From: Pseudomonas frederiksbergensis
GTDB taxonomy: Bacteria; Pseudomonadota; Gammaproteobacteria; Pseudomonadales; Pseudomonadaceae
Assembly (NCBI RefSeq): GCF_003732665.1
Contig: NZ_MOBP01000009.1
Span: 148,622-212,621 of the forward strand
Reading direction: 5' to 3'
Length of the DNA stretch: 64,000 nt
The position numbers and the translations under genes were made by a program. Positions within the stretch are counted from its first letter, which is position 1, and each line of letters opens with the position of its first letter. The notes below the pieces were generated by a model that searched no databases, was not told where the DNA came from, and saw nothing but the letters and a program-made list of their open reading frames with translations. This document shows positions 45,446 to 55,009 of the stretch, piece by piece.

Positions 45446-47680
45446 TCATTTGTTCACCACCGGCGCATCGCGCCAGAAGCGCCGTTGTTGACGCATCGTC
45501 CGGGGCGGCTCAAAGCTACCCAACAGTAGACGGACGGCACCGTGCTCGGCGCTGTCGTAGATGTGCAGGCCCCGTCTGCGGTAGCGCGCCATGACCGTGG
45601 GATGGGGATGGCCGAAGGAATTGCCGTGGCCACGGGAGATCAGCACGGACTTGGGTTGCAGCGCGGTGAGCAGCGCCATTGACGAAGAACTGCGGCTGCC
45701 GTGGTGGGGCGCCGTCAGCCAATCGGTGGGCACCGCCAAGGGACTGTCCAGCAGTGCGCGTTCGGCGTGGGTGTCGATATCGCCGGTCAGCAGCAGGCGC
45801 TCGCCATTGGCTTCAATCTGCAGGACGCAGGATTTTTGATTGCTTTCACGGGCCGACGGCCATTGCCAGAGCTGGAAGGTCACGCCGTCCCATGTCCATT
45901 GCTGGCCGCTTTCGCAATCTTCGGCATTTAACTCGACGGGCAGCGCCAGTGGATCGCCACTGATGACTTGCGTGACCGGCAGCCCTTCCTTGATTGCGCG
46001 AGCCCCGCCAGCATGGTCGGCGTCGGCATGGCTGAGCAGCATCAGGTCGAGGCCGTTCACGCCGAGTTTGCGCAGTGACGGCAGCACCACCCGCTCGCCG
46101 AGATCGAAATCACCGAAGCGCGGACCGGCGTCATACAACAACGTGTGATCGCGAGTGCGCACCAGAATGGCCAAGCCCTGGCCCACATCCAGTTGCCAGA
46201 CCTCGGCCCGGCCTTCAGGCACCTCGTCGCGTGGCGGGAAAACCAGCAGCAGCAACATCGGCCAACCCAGCGGACGCATTGGCACGCCTCGCGGCATTAA
46301 TAGTAGAAAGGCGCCCAACGCGCCGATGGCCCCGATCCATAACGGCACCGCCACCGGCACCCAGGCGGGTAGTTGATTCGCCATCACGGTCAGGCCCTTG
46401 AACAGCAGATCGATCAGACCGCCCGCCAACCACAGCAGCCCTTCCCCCACGTACGGCACTGGCAACAGCAAGGTCCCAAGCAACGCCGGCGGCAGCACCA
46501 CCAGACTGATCCACGGCACCGCCAGCAGATTGACCAACGGCCCGCTGACACTGATCGGTAATCCCAGCATCAGCAGCAGCGGGCACAGGCCGATTGCGAT
46601 CAGCCATTGGGCGCGGGTCCAGGTTTGCCACCAGCGCCAGGGGCCAAGGCGACCGCCGAAGGTGAAAATCAGCACCGCCACCGCGGCGAAGGACAACCAG
46701 AAACCCGGTTGCAGACTCGCCAGCGGATCCAGCACCAAGACCCCATTGAGCGCCAGCAATAGCGGCCACCAGGCACCGAGATGGCGAAAACGCAGGCGCC
46801 ACAACAGCACCAGGCCGATCATCACGCAGGCCCGACGCACCGGCACCTCAAAACCGGCCAATAGCCCATAACCGAGAGCCGCCGCGAACGCCAGACCGCA
46901 GGCCCACGGCAACCACGGCCAACGCCCCGGCCACAGGCCATAACGGGCCAACCCGGCGATCAGCAAATACACTGATCCCGCGAGCAAACCGATGTGCTGC
47001 CCGGAAATCACCAACAGATGCACGGTGCCGGTGTCTTGCAGCACCTGCCAGTCCTCGCGGCTCAACCCGGCGCCATCCCCCAGCACCAACGCCGCCAGCG
47101 CGCCTGTTCGCCCCTGGGCATCGACACTGAGCAAACGCTGGCGGATACCGTCACGCCAGGCCCAACGGGCCGGTGCCAAACGCTGACCATCCTTGACCGT
47201 ACCGGTGGCCCCGATGCCCTGGGCCAGCAGCCAGGCGTCGTAATCGAAGGCATGGGGGTTGAGCAACCCGGTCGGCCGCTTCAACTTCACCGCCAGGCGC
47301 CAGCGCTCGCCGCTGTTGAGCGCTGGCCCGTCGTACCAGGCCAGGCGCATCAGCGAGGGCATTGTGCCGTGTCGCGAGCGCGCATCCGCCAGTTCGAAAC
47401 GCACCACCGCTTCATTGTTCTGCGGCAGGCCGACGACTCGACCTTCCACCCAGCGGGTTTCGCCGTCGAGATGTGCCGACAACCGATCATCCAGCGCCAA
47501 CTGCGCCTGCCCGCACGCCCAACTGAAGCCGAACAGGAAAAACGCCAGCGGGTAGGTGCGAAACGGCAACTGCATCAAACCCAAGACCGGTAGCAACAGC
47601 CATAACCCGACCGGCGGTAAACCCGGCAAAAAACGCAGCGCCAACAATCCGAGCGCCAGCGCCACCATCCCTGTGCGCAT
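45446..47680 (-). CDS. comEC: ComEC/Rec2 DNA uptake channel protein
   Basis: A 744-residue inner-membrane protein: N-terminal membrane pair and OB-like DUF4131 region (to about 200), the Competence domain with HLLVISGQHIGLLAG (about 215-480), and a C-terminal metallo-beta-lactamase-like domain with LSHADADHAGG and TAPHHGSRSSSS. It moves single-stranded DNA into the cytoplasm in natural transformation. The start at 47680 follows AAGGAC; an ATG 11 codons upstream is possible. It is divergent from the DUF2062 gene, with 136 bp between. Confidence 0.92.
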   Translation of the reverse strand: MRTGMVALALGLLALRFLPGLPPVGLWLLLPVLGLMQLPFRTYPLAFFLFGFSWACGQAQLALDDRLSAHLDGETRWVEGRVVGLPQNNEAVVRFELADARSRHGTMPSLMRLAWYDGPALNSGERWRLAVKLKRPTGLLNPHAFDYDAWLLAQGIGATGTVKDGQRLAPARWAWRDGIRQRLLSVDAQGRTGALAALVLGDGAGLSREDWQVLQDTGTVHLLVISGQHIGLLAGSVYLLIAGLARYGLWPGRWPWLPWACGLAFAAALGYGLLAGFEVPVRRACVMIGLVLLWRLRFRHLGAWWPLLLALNGVLVLDPLASLQPGFWLSFAAVAVLIFTFGGRLGPWRWWQTWTRAQWLIAIGLCPLLLMLGLPISVSGPLVNLLAVPWISLVVLPPALLGTLLLPVPYVGEGLLWLAGGLIDLLFKGLTVMANQLPAWVPVAVPLWIGAIGALGAFLLLMPRGVPMRPLGWPMLLLLVFPPRDEVPEGRAEVWQLDVGQGLAILVRTRDHTLLYDAGPRFGDFDLGERVVLPSLRKLGVNGLDLMLLSHADADHAGGARAIKEGLPVTQVISGDPLALPVELNAEDCESGQQWTWDGVTFQLWQWPSARESNQKSCVLQIEANGERLLLTGDIDTHAERALLDSPLAVPTDWLTAPHHGSRSSSSMALLTALQPKSVLISRGHGNSFGHPHPTVMARYRRRGLHIYDSAEHGAVRLLLGSFEPPRTMRQQRRFWRDAPVVNK

Positions 47681-47816
47681 AAGCCCGTCCTTGAGAGTTC
47701 CCTCATTAGGCATAGCCGACCTGACGCACGGGCACGGTTATCAATTGTCACAAAGTCTGAATGGGCGGCTAATAGAATCCAGACATACTTGCCGCCTGAA
47801 CCGACCGAGAAGCCTT

Positions 47817-48332
47817 ATGCCCCGGCGCTTATTCAAACGCTACATGCCAGACCCGACCAGCATCAGGGAACACAAATCCTTACGCTTTCTCGGCACCCTG
47901 CTGCATGACCCCAACCTCTGGCACCTCAACCGCCATTCGGTGGCCCGGGCGATGGCCGTCGGTTTGTTCGCAGCGTTTCTGCCGATTCCGCTGCAAATGC
48001 TGGTGGCAGCCGTCCTCGCGATCATGGTTCGCGGCAACATGCCGATTGCGGTGAGCCTGGTCTGGCTGACCAATCCGATCACCATGCCCGCCGTGTTCTT
48101 CTGTACGTATCAAACTGGCGCCTGGCTGATGGACGTGCCTGCTCGGCATCTGCCCGATGAGCTGACCTGGGAATGGATCAGCGGACAACTCTCGACGTTG
48201 TGGCAGCCATTTTTGCTTGGGTCGGTAGTGGTTGGGTTGGTGCTGGGTGCTCTCGCCTATTGCCTGACGATGATGTATTGGCGTTGGTGGGTGGGGCGGC
48301 AGTGGGCGCGGCGCAAGAAAAACCGGATGTAG
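47817..48332 (+). CDS. DUF2062 domain-containing membrane protein
   Basis: A 171-residue protein with two or three hydrophobic segments (about 55-85, 95-115 and 130-155). It has the DUF2062 pattern VARAMAVGLFAAFLPIPLQM and WLTNPITMPAVF. The family has no assigned function. The start at 47817 follows GAGAAG; a long in-frame extension to 47556 overlaps comEC antisense and is rejected. From memory PAO1 PA2985 is the counterpart, after which the gene order changes here. Confidence 0.88.
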   Translation: MPRRLFKRYMPDPTSIREHKSLRFLGTLLHDPNLWHLNRHSVARAMAVGLFAAFLPIPLQMLVAAVLAIMVRGNMPIAVSLVWLTNPITMPAVFFCTYQTGAWLMDVPARHLPDELTWEWISGQLSTLWQPFLLGSVVVGLVLGALAYCLTMMYWRWWVGRQWARRKKNRM

Positions 48333-48338
48333 AAATGC

Positions 48339-48373
48339 AAAACGGCCTCCATTTTTGGAGGCCGTTCTTTTTT
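48339..48373 (+). terminator. Terminator after the DUF2062 gene
   Basis: AACGGCCTCC-ATTTTT-GGAGGCCGTT followed by CTTTTTT, seven bases after the stop. The A-run makes weak reverse function possible. Confidence 0.9.
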
Positions 48374-48390
48374 GTGGTGTCTGGACGGGC

Positions 48391-48485
48391 GCCTTCGCGG
48401 GCAAGCCTCGCTCCTACAGGTTTTGTGTCGTTTGCCAAAACGCGAAGGCAGCGACCCTGTAGGAGCGAGGCTTGCCCGCGAAGGC
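48391..48485. repeat. REPIN, GTAGGAGCGAGGCTTG subtype
   Basis: Inverted arms of 28 bp, GCCTTCGCGGGCAAGCCTCG... (48391-48418) and its complement (48458-48485), around a 39-bp centre. It lies between the DUF2062 gene and the ABC-2 exporter, exactly where synteny with P. aeruginosa switches blocks. Confidence 0.92.
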
Positions 48486-48502
48486 CGCGACGCGGTCCCG
48501 AA

Positions 48503-49282
48503 TCAGGTGCGCATCCCGCGCCCACTCACCAGCAACCGTGCGCAACCGATGTACAAGGCCACGGTCGCCACCAGCATGAAGGTAATCGCCACGCTGATCT
48601 TGATGTCCGAAACGCCAAGGATGCCGTAGCGGAAGGCGTTGACCATGTGCAGCACCGGGTTGGCCAGGGACACGGTCTGCCAGAACGGCGGCAGCAACGA
48701 GATCGAGTAGAACACCCCGCCCAGGTACGTCAGCGGTGTCAGGACGAAGGTCGGGATGATCGAGATGTCATCGAAGTTGCGCGCAAACACTGCGTTGATA
48801 AAGCCCAGCAACGAGAAGATCGTTGCCGTCAGCACCACCACGAGGATGGTCACGCCCAGGTGATGCACCTGCAAATCGGTGAAGAACAGTGACAGGATCG
48901 TCACGATGATCCCGACCATCAACCCGCGCAGCACGCCGCCCAGGGTGTAGCCGATCAGGATCGTGTGCGGCGATACCGGCGACACCATCAACTCTTCGAT
49001 GGAACGCTGGAACTTGCTGCCGAAGAAACTCGACACCACGTTGCCGTAGGAGTTGGTGATCACCGACATCATGATCAGCCCCGGCACGATGTACTCCATA
49101 TAAGTGAAGCCACCCATGCCGCCAATTTGCTTGCCGATCAGGTTGCCGAAGATCACGAAGTACAGAACCATGGTGATCGCAGGCGGCAGCAGGGTTTGCG
49201 GCCAGATGCGGGTAAAGCGCTTTACCTCGCGGTAAACGATGGTGTTGAGGGCAACGAGGTTGGGTTGCAGCTCGGAACTCAT
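48503..49282 (-). CDS. ABC-2 type transporter permease (YadH-like)
   Basis: A 259-residue inner-membrane permease with six predicted helices and the ABC-2 signature region (LTPLTYLGGVFYSISLLPPFWQ). It pairs with the ATPase encoded just upstream (4-bp overlap) to form an exporter. E. coli YadGH is the nearest named pair, substrate unknown; from memory PAO1 PA2811-PA2812 corresponds. Confidence 0.9.
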   Translation of the reverse strand: MSSELQPNLVALNTIVYREVKRFTRIWPQTLLPPAITMVLYFVIFGNLIGKQIGGMGGFTYMEYIVPGLIMMSVITNSYGNVVSSFFGSKFQRSIEELMVSPVSPHTILIGYTLGGVLRGLMVGIIVTILSLFFTDLQVHHLGVTILVVVLTATIFSLLGFINAVFARNFDDISIIPTFVLTPLTYLGGVFYSISLLPPFWQTVSLANPVLHMVNAFRYGILGVSDIKISVAITFMLVATVALYIGCARLLVSGRGMRT

Positions 49283-50211
49283 ACCGCCACCTTCGACAGA
49301 TTTTTCTCCACCAGGGACACGAACAACTCCTCGAGGCGATTGGTTTTGTTACGCAGGCTCAGCACTTCGATGTTCTGCTGCGCCAACTGGGTGAACAGCG
49401 CGGTGATGCCCATGGCCTTGTCCACCTGGACTTCCAGGGTGTGGCCGTCGAGCAGTTTGGTCGGGTAACCGAGCAATTGCGGCACCACGTTCAGGGTGTT
49501 CTTGGTATCGAGCAGAAAGGTTTCAACATGCAGTTGGCTGAGCAACTGCTTCATGCTGGTGTTCTCGACGATGGTGCCGTGGTCGATGATCCCGATGTTG
49601 CGGCACAACTGCTCAGCCTCTTCCAGGTAATGGGTGGTGAGGATGATGGTGATGCCTTTCTGGTTCAGTTCGGTGAGGAAAGTCCACATCGAGCGGCGCA
49701 ATTCGATGTCCACCCCCGCCGTCGGTTCGTCGAGGATCAACAGGCGCGGTTCGTGAACCAGGGCGCGGGCGATCATCAGGCGCCGCTTCATTCCGCCGGA
49801 CAGCGAGCGGGACGGCACATCGCGTTTGTCCCACAGGCCCAGTTGCGTCAGGTACTGCTCGGCGCGCTCCTTGGCGATTTTCGGCGGAATGCCGTAGTAA
49901 CCGGCCTGGGTCACGACGATGTCGAACGTCTTTTCGAACTGGTTGAAGTTGAATTCCTGGGGCACCACGCCGATGGAGCGCTTGAGCTGCGCAGGATTCT
50001 TGTCCAGGTCGTGGCCAAAGATATTCACCGTGCCTGTGGTCTTGTTCACCAGGGTCGAGAGAATGCCGATGGTCGTGGATTTGCCGGCGCCGTTAGGGCC
50101 GAGCAAGGCGAAAAAGTCACCTTCGGCGACATCCAGATCGATACCACTCAAGGCCTGGAAACCGTTGCCGTAGGTTTTGGTTAGCTGCCGGATGGACAGA
50201 GCGGAACTCAT
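49279..50211 (-). CDS. ABC transporter ATP-binding protein (YadG-like)
   Basis: A 310-residue ABC ATPase: Walker A GPNGAGKST, Q-loop VVPQEFNFNQF, signature LSGGMKRRL, Walker B LLILDEPTAGVD and switch His in TTHYLEEAEQLC. About 80 extra residues at the C-terminus are typical of the ABC-2 exporter class. It overlaps the permease gene (ATGA). The 132-bp gap upstream to the GST gene has no recognised element. Confidence 0.93.
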   Translation of the reverse strand: MSSALSIRQLTKTYGNGFQALSGIDLDVAEGDFFALLGPNGAGKSTTIGILSTLVNKTTGTVNIFGHDLDKNPAQLKRSIGVVPQEFNFNQFEKTFDIVVTQAGYYGIPPKIAKERAEQYLTQLGLWDKRDVPSRSLSGGMKRRLMIARALVHEPRLLILDEPTAGVDIELRRSMWTFLTELNQKGITIILTTHYLEEAEQLCRNIGIIDHGTIVENTSMKQLLSQLHVETFLLDTKNTLNVVPQLLGYPTKLLDGHTLEVQVDKAMGITALFTQLAQQNIEVLSLRNKTNRLEELFVSLVEKNLSKVAV

Positions 50212-50343
50212 ATCGGATTACGCACCAAGAAGGGAGGAAAGGAATAAATAAGGGCGGGCGGCGATCAATACAACCACGGCACACGAGCGCAATGGTGCTT
50301 GTCGCCGCCACACAAGTACAGTCAAGTGTGTCGATAGTGAGTA

Positions 50344-50967
50344 TTAAGTCAACGCGGTCATGACGGCTTTCTGATACGCCGGGCGCTGTTTCAAGCGCGC
50401 ATACCAGGCTTCCAGATGCGGCTGCGGCGCGCGCTCGATCGGCATCTCGAACCAGGCATAAATGAAACTGCCCAGGGGAATATCGCCCATGCCGATTTCA
50501 TCGCCGGACAGGTACGGCTGGGCGGCCAACGTTTGATCGGCCATCGTCAGCAAATCGTTGCATTCCTTGATCGCGGCATTGATGGCAGACCAGTCCTGCT
50601 GCTCTTTCGGGGTGCGCAACACGCCCCAGAACACGGTACGGAACGGGCCGGCGAAGCTGGAAGTGGTCCAGTCCATCCATTTATCGGCGGATGCCCGGGC
50701 CTGCAGATCTTGCGGATACCAGTTTGTTTCGTTGGCATGTCGCGCCAACAGGTAGCGCACGATGGCATTGGATTCCCACAGTACGAAGCCGTCGTCCTGA
50801 ATCACCGGCACCCGGCCATTGGGATTCATCGCCCGGTACTCCGGCGTGTCCACCACACCGAAGGCGCCACCGGCATCGATGGCTTCATAGGCCAGGCCAA
50901 GTTCCTCGGCGGCCCACAGTGGTTTCCTGACATTCGACGAGTTTTTCCGACCCCAGATCTTCAGCAT
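50344..50967 (-). CDS. Glutathione S-transferase family protein
   Basis: A 207-residue GST. The N-terminal thioredoxin-like half has GRKNSSNVRKPLWAAEELGL, with the probable catalytic Ser in SSN, and the glutathione-binding NGRVPVIQDDGFVLWESNAIVR. The C-terminal half is helical. It conjugates or reduces electrophiles in the cytoplasm. From memory it matches PAO1 PA2813 in position between the exporter and the transglutaminase-like gene. Confidence 0.9.
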   Translation of the reverse strand: MLKIWGRKNSSNVRKPLWAAEELGLAYEAIDAGGAFGVVDTPEYRAMNPNGRVPVIQDDGFVLWESNAIVRYLLARHANETNWYPQDLQARASADKWMDWTTSSFAGPFRTVFWGVLRTPKEQQDWSAINAAIKECNDLLTMADQTLAAQPYLSGDEIGMGDIPLGSFIYAWFEMPIERAPQPHLEAWYARLKQRPAYQKAVMTALT

Positions 50968-51010
50968 GACCGCCTCTTTATGGATGAATGCGCAGGCAGC
51001 ATACGCCGGA

Positions 51011-51670
51011 TCAAGCGCGACTCAAATCACTCTGCATGTCCCCCAGCAGCACCGGCAGTTGTTCGCCGAACAGGTGCGGATAGCACTTTTCCAAATGCTC
51101 GAAAAAGAACGCTTCGGGCACATCGGGGAACTGGCCATGGTCCACCAGGTATTCCATCAACGGCGCGCCGTCGCGGTTGAAGGGATGGAAAATGCTGTCG
51201 TTGATGCCGTCGAACTCCAGCGCCGCGACATTGAACAACTCGCACAAGCCTTGATTGAACGCGGGTGTGGCTTTGACCCAACGCCCATCCAGATACAACT
51301 CGGTGTAGCCGTGCATGGCGAACACGTCGCTCTTGAGCAGTTCAAGCAGGCGCGGGGTCGACAGGTGATTGCGCACGTCCGCCAGGCCAATGCGCGCCGG
51401 GATCCCGCAATGCCGGGCGCACCCGGCCAGCAAGGTGGCTTTGGGCACGCAATAACTTTCGCCGGTGGCCAGGGCGTAGCTGCCGCGCAAGGTGTCTGGG
51501 TCGCGGCTGAAGGTGTAGGGGTTGTAGCGCACCGCCTCGCGCACGGCGTAATACAGACTGATTGCCTGCTCCCGCGGATCGCGACCGGCACCGCGATGTT
51601 TTTCAGCGAACTCCACCACCGCCGGGTGGTCACTATCGATGAAGCGGCCGGGACTCAGATACTCGTGCAT
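51011..51670 (-). CDS. Transglutaminase-like domain protein
   Basis: A 219-residue cysteine-protease-fold protein. The catalytic Cys is in GESYCVPKATLLAGCARHCGIPAR, the His in FAMHGYTELYLDGRW and the Asp in WVKATPAFN (position occupied by Thr/Pro, so the third residue is uncertain). The start is MHEYLSPG at 51670 with AGGAGAT upstream; the reading frame stays open another 49 codons but that part is not family-like. Function unknown; such proteins are usually peptidases. Confidence 0.8.
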   Translation of the reverse strand: MHEYLSPGRFIDSDHPAVVEFAEKHRGAGRDPREQAISLYYAVREAVRYNPYTFSRDPDTLRGSYALATGESYCVPKATLLAGCARHCGIPARIGLADVRNHLSTPRLLELLKSDVFAMHGYTELYLDGRWVKATPAFNQGLCELFNVAALEFDGINDSIFHPFNRDGAPLMEYLVDHGQFPDVPEAFFFEHLEKCYPHLFGEQLPVLLGDMQSDLSRA

Positions 51671-51918
51671 GAGGGCGATCTCCTGGGGGAGCTTCGAGTC
51701 TAACGACACCTTCAGCACAGAGATAACGACGATTCGGCCAAACATGGGCGCTTTGCCGCTCACCTTGCGAACGATTTCCCAGGCCTGATGCCCACAGGTC
51801 TTACAAAACCCATCCAAGGTTTCCCACGATTTCTGTCCATGGCTCTGACCACCCGATTTTGCGGATGCCGTCTAAGCTCTGAAAGTTGGTTTTGCCCTGG
51901 CTTCACGGAGGATTAAAT

Positions 51919-54366
51919 ATGCTGTTGTTGTGGATACTGGTTCTGATCGTCGGAATTGCTTATCTGGCCCACCGTCGCATCGCCCCGCTGCCTGCCCTGA
52001 GCATCGTGGCTGTCTATGTGGTGGCGATGGGCGCCTTCAGCCATGCACCGGGCTGGCTGCTGCTGATTCTCTGGGTGCTGATCGCAGCCGTTGCGGCACC
52101 GCTATTGCTGCCTGACCTGCGTCGTAAATATTTCAGCGCGCCGCTGTTCAACTGGTTCCAGAAAACCCTGCCGCCGATGTCGCAAACCGAACGCGACGCC
52201 ATCGATGCCGGCACAGTCTGGTGGGACGGCGAGCTGTTCAGCGGCCGTCCGGACTGGGACAAATTGCTGTCCTATCCCAAAGTGCAACTGAGCGAAGAGG
52301 AACAGGCCTTTATCGACGGCCCGACCGAAGAACTCTGCGCCATGGTCAGCGATTGGCAGATCGGCCAGGACATGGACCTGCCGCCCGAAGCCTGGGCCCA
52401 TATCAAGGAAAACGGCTTCTTCGCCCTGATCATTACCAAGGAATTCGGTGGCAAGGGCTTCTCCGCCTACGCCCACTCCCAGGTGGCGATGAAACTGGCG
52501 ACTCGCAGCGGTGACCTCGCCTCCACGGTGATGGTGCCCAACTCCCTCGGCCCCGCCGAGCTGTTGCTGCATTACGGCACCGACGAACAACGCAACCATT
52601 ACCTGCCACGGCTGGCTCGCGGCGATGACATTCCGTGCTTTGCCTTGACCGGGCCACTGGCCGGTTCCGATGCCGGCGCCATGCCGGACACCGGCGTCAT
52701 CTGCAAAGGTGAATGGGAAGGCCAGGAAACCCTCGGCCTGCGCCTGAACTGGGAAAAGCGCTACATCACCCTCGGTCCGGTGGCGACCCTGCTCGGCCTG
52801 GCCTTCAAGGCCTATGACCCGGATCACTTGCTGGGCGACAAGGAAGACCTGGGCATCAGCCTGGCGCTGATCCCCACCGACACCGCTGGCGTTGAAATCG
52901 GCCGTCGTCACCTGCCCCTCGGCGCCGCGTTCATGAACGGCCCGAACTCCGGCAAAGACGTGTTTATTCCCCTGGACTTCCTGATCGGCGGCCAGGAAAT
53001 GCTCGGCAAGGGCTGGATGATGCTGATGAACTGCCTGTCGGTAGGCCGTTCAATTTCCCTGCCGGCGGTGGGCACGGGCGCGGCGAAGTTCACCAGCCTG
53101 GTGACCGGCCAGTACGCTCAAGTGCGTGAGCAGTTCAACGTGCCGCTGTCGGCATTCGAAGGGATTCAGGAAGCCATGGCCCGCATCGGCGGTAACGCCT
53201 GGATGATGGACGCCGCGCGCATGTTGACCGCCAACGCGGTGGACCTCGGCGAGAAACCGTCGGTACTGTCGGCGATTCTCAAGTATCACCTGACCGAACG
53301 CGGCCGCGAATGCATCAGCCACGCGATGGACGTGCATGGCGGCAAAGCGATCATCATGGGCCCGAACAACTACTTGGGCCGCAGTTGGAATGGCGCGCCG
53401 ATCTTCATCACCGTGGAAGGCGCGAACATTCTTTCGCGCAACCTGATGATCTTCGGCCAGGGTGCGATTCGATGCCATCCGTTCGTGCTCAAGGAAATGG
53501 CCCTCGCCGGCCGCGAAGACAAGGACCAGGCCCTCACCGAGTTCGATGGTTTGCTGCTCAAGCACATCGGGTTTGCCGTGAGCAACGCCGCCAGCACGCT
53601 GGTGCTGAACCTCGGTTTCGGTCATTTCGAACGGGCACCGGGCAATTCACTGAGCCAGGGTTACTTCCGCGCCCTCAACCGTCAGGCCGCGGCCTTCGCC
53701 ATGCTCGCCGACCTGAGCATGATGCTGCTCGGTGGTGAACTGAAACGTCGCGAACGCCTGTCGGCACGCCTGGGGGATGTGCTCAGCAACATGTACCTCG
53801 CCTCCGCTGCACTCAAGCGTTACCACGACCTCGATTCGCCAGACCATATGGCGCCGCTGTTTATCTGGGCAATGGAAGAAAGCCTGGGCCAGTCGGAACG
53901 GGCACTGGATGAATTGTTGAGCAACTTCCCGAACAAGGTGCTGGGTTGCCTGCTGCGGGTGATCGTGTTCCCGTTCGGTCGTCGACACAAAGGGCCGTCG
54001 GACAAACTCGGTGCCGAAGTGGCGGCGGTGATTGGCCGGGCCAAGGGCGATCCGACTCTCGAAGAGTTGCTTGGCGGTTGCTACCGTCCGCAATCGGCCG
54101 ATGATGCCGTAGGCGCTCTGCAACATGCCTGCAACCTGCTGAATGCGGCGCAACCTTTGCAGAAAAAGCTGCACGTGGCGCTCAAAAGCGGCCAGGTCAA
54201 ACCGGCCGCCGGCGAACACGCCATCGATGCCGCATTGGAAGCCGGGGTGTTGCAACCGGTCGAGGCGCAGACCCTGCGCGACGCCGAAGTGGCGCGGCGC
54301 AAGGTGATTGATGTCGATGATTTCGACAAGGAAGAGCTGGCGCTGGCCGACGGAAAGGTCCGCTGA
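51919..54366 (+). CDS. fadE: Acyl-CoA dehydrogenase FadE
   Basis: An 815-residue membrane-associated acyl-CoA dehydrogenase of fatty acid beta-oxidation, matching E. coli FadE (814). Two N-terminal hydrophobic helices (about 1-60) precede the dehydrogenase core (about 130-520, with FALTGPLAGSDAGAMPDTG and DVHGGKAIIMGPNNYLGR) and the C-terminal DUF1974 domain. GGAGG lies 7 nt before the ATG at 51919. It introduces the trans-2 double bond with FAD. Divergent from the transglutaminase-like gene with a 248-bp gap. Confidence 0.94.
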   Translation: MLLLWILVLIVGIAYLAHRRIAPLPALSIVAVYVVAMGAFSHAPGWLLLILWVLIAAVAAPLLLPDLRRKYFSAPLFNWFQKTLPPMSQTERDAIDAGTVWWDGELFSGRPDWDKLLSYPKVQLSEEEQAFIDGPTEELCAMVSDWQIGQDMDLPPEAWAHIKENGFFALIITKEFGGKGFSAYAHSQVAMKLATRSGDLASTVMVPNSLGPAELLLHYGTDEQRNHYLPRLARGDDIPCFALTGPLAGSDAGAMPDTGVICKGEWEGQETLGLRLNWEKRYITLGPVATLLGLAFKAYDPDHLLGDKEDLGISLALIPTDTAGVEIGRRHLPLGAAFMNGPNSGKDVFIPLDFLIGGQEMLGKGWMMLMNCLSVGRSISLPAVGTGAAKFTSLVTGQYAQVREQFNVPLSAFEGIQEAMARIGGNAWMMDAARMLTANAVDLGEKPSVLSAILKYHLTERGRECISHAMDVHGGKAIIMGPNNYLGRSWNGAPIFITVEGANILSRNLMIFGQGAIRCHPFVLKEMALAGREDKDQALTEFDGLLLKHIGFAVSNAASTLVLNLGFGHFERAPGNSLSQGYFRALNRQAAAFAMLADLSMMLLGGELKRRERLSARLGDVLSNMYLASAALKRYHDLDSPDHMAPLFIWAMEESLGQSERALDELLSNFPNKVLGCLLRVIVFPFGRRHKGPSDKLGAEVAAVIGRAKGDPTLEELLGGCYRPQSADDAVGALQHACNLLNAAQPLQKKLHVALKSGQVKPAAGEHAIDAALEAGVLQPVEAQTLRDAEVARRKVIDVDDFDKEELALADGKVR

Positions 54367-54431
54367 TCCTGTAAAAATGGGCGTGGGAGCTTTATACTCC
54401 CGCGCCCGTTTTGCTCTTGAGGACTTATCTC

Positions 54432-54839
54432 GTGTCCAATGTCGTTGCCGATCATCTCGTCTTGCTGGACCACTTGCGCAGCATCCTGGTCGCCGTAGGT
54501 GAGGCCGAACAGGTTCCCGAAGAAAGCCATGCCTTGTTCCTGGAGCGCTTCGACGAATTGCGTGCGTTGCTGCCGGTCGATCCGATCGAAAGCCAGTATC
54601 TGGGCCAGGATATTCTCTGCCAGGTCATCACCCGCTACCCGCAAATTGCCCACTTGGTGCCGCGCGACCTGCTGTGGTACTTCGCCGGGGACTGCCTGCA
54701 CTACATGCCCGATAATGAAATCGACTTGTACCAGGCGCTGGAAGAACGTCGTTTCGAAGCTGAACAGAACGACGAACCGTTCGACTGGAACCAGGAGAAG
54801 CAACTGCTGGCGATGTCCCAGGACGACAGCAAGCACTGA
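54432..54839 (+). CDS. PA2817-family conserved hypothetical protein
   Basis: A 135-residue acidic cytoplasmic protein, mostly helical, no membrane segment or known motif. It contains YPQIAHLVPRDLLWYFAGDCLHYMPD, conserved as I recall in Pseudomonas PA2817-type proteins. A GTG start at 54432 with GAGGA 9-10 nt upstream is chosen over an ATG 7 codons earlier that lies before the Shine-Dalgarno. It follows fadE by 65 bp and ends at a terminator, probably co-transcribed. Function unknown. Confidence 0.8.
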   Translation: MSNVVADHLVLLDHLRSILVAVGEAEQVPEESHALFLERFDELRALLPVDPIESQYLGQDILCQVITRYPQIAHLVPRDLLWYFAGDCLHYMPDNEIDLYQALEERRFEAEQNDEPFDWNQEKQLLAMSQDDSKH

Positions 54840-54856
54840 TCCCGGAACAGGAATGC

Positions 54857-54893
54857 AAAAGGCCCGCATGGTGATTCATGCGGGCCTTTTTTT
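54857..54893 (+). terminator. Terminator after the PA2817-like gene
   Basis: AAAAGGCCCGCATG-GTGATT-CATGCGGGCCTTTTTTT, 17 bp after the stop codon. Confidence 0.92.
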
Positions 54894-54906
54894 GTGGCGT
54901 TAATGA

Positions 54907-55008
54907 GGGCCTCTTCGCGGGCAAGCCTCGCTCCTACGGGGTTCGGTCATGCGGAAATGGTGCGATCGACACAACCTGTAGGAGCGAGGCTTGCCCGCGA
55001 AGAGGCCC
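54907..55008. repeat. REPIN, GTAGGAGCGAGGCTTG subtype
   Basis: Arms of 31 bp (54907-54937 and 54978-55008), each ending in GGGCCTCTTCGCGGG or its complement, around a 40-bp centre. It lies between two convergent genes and touches the LysR stop. Confidence 0.92.
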
Positions 55009-55009
55009 G

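Noticed and set aside
51671..51817. A 49-residue N-terminal extension of the transglutaminase-like protein containing CKTCGHQ
   Set aside because: In-frame but not family-like, and a good Shine-Dalgarno (AGGAGAT) precedes the internal ATG at 51670. The Cys pair alone is not a zinc site.
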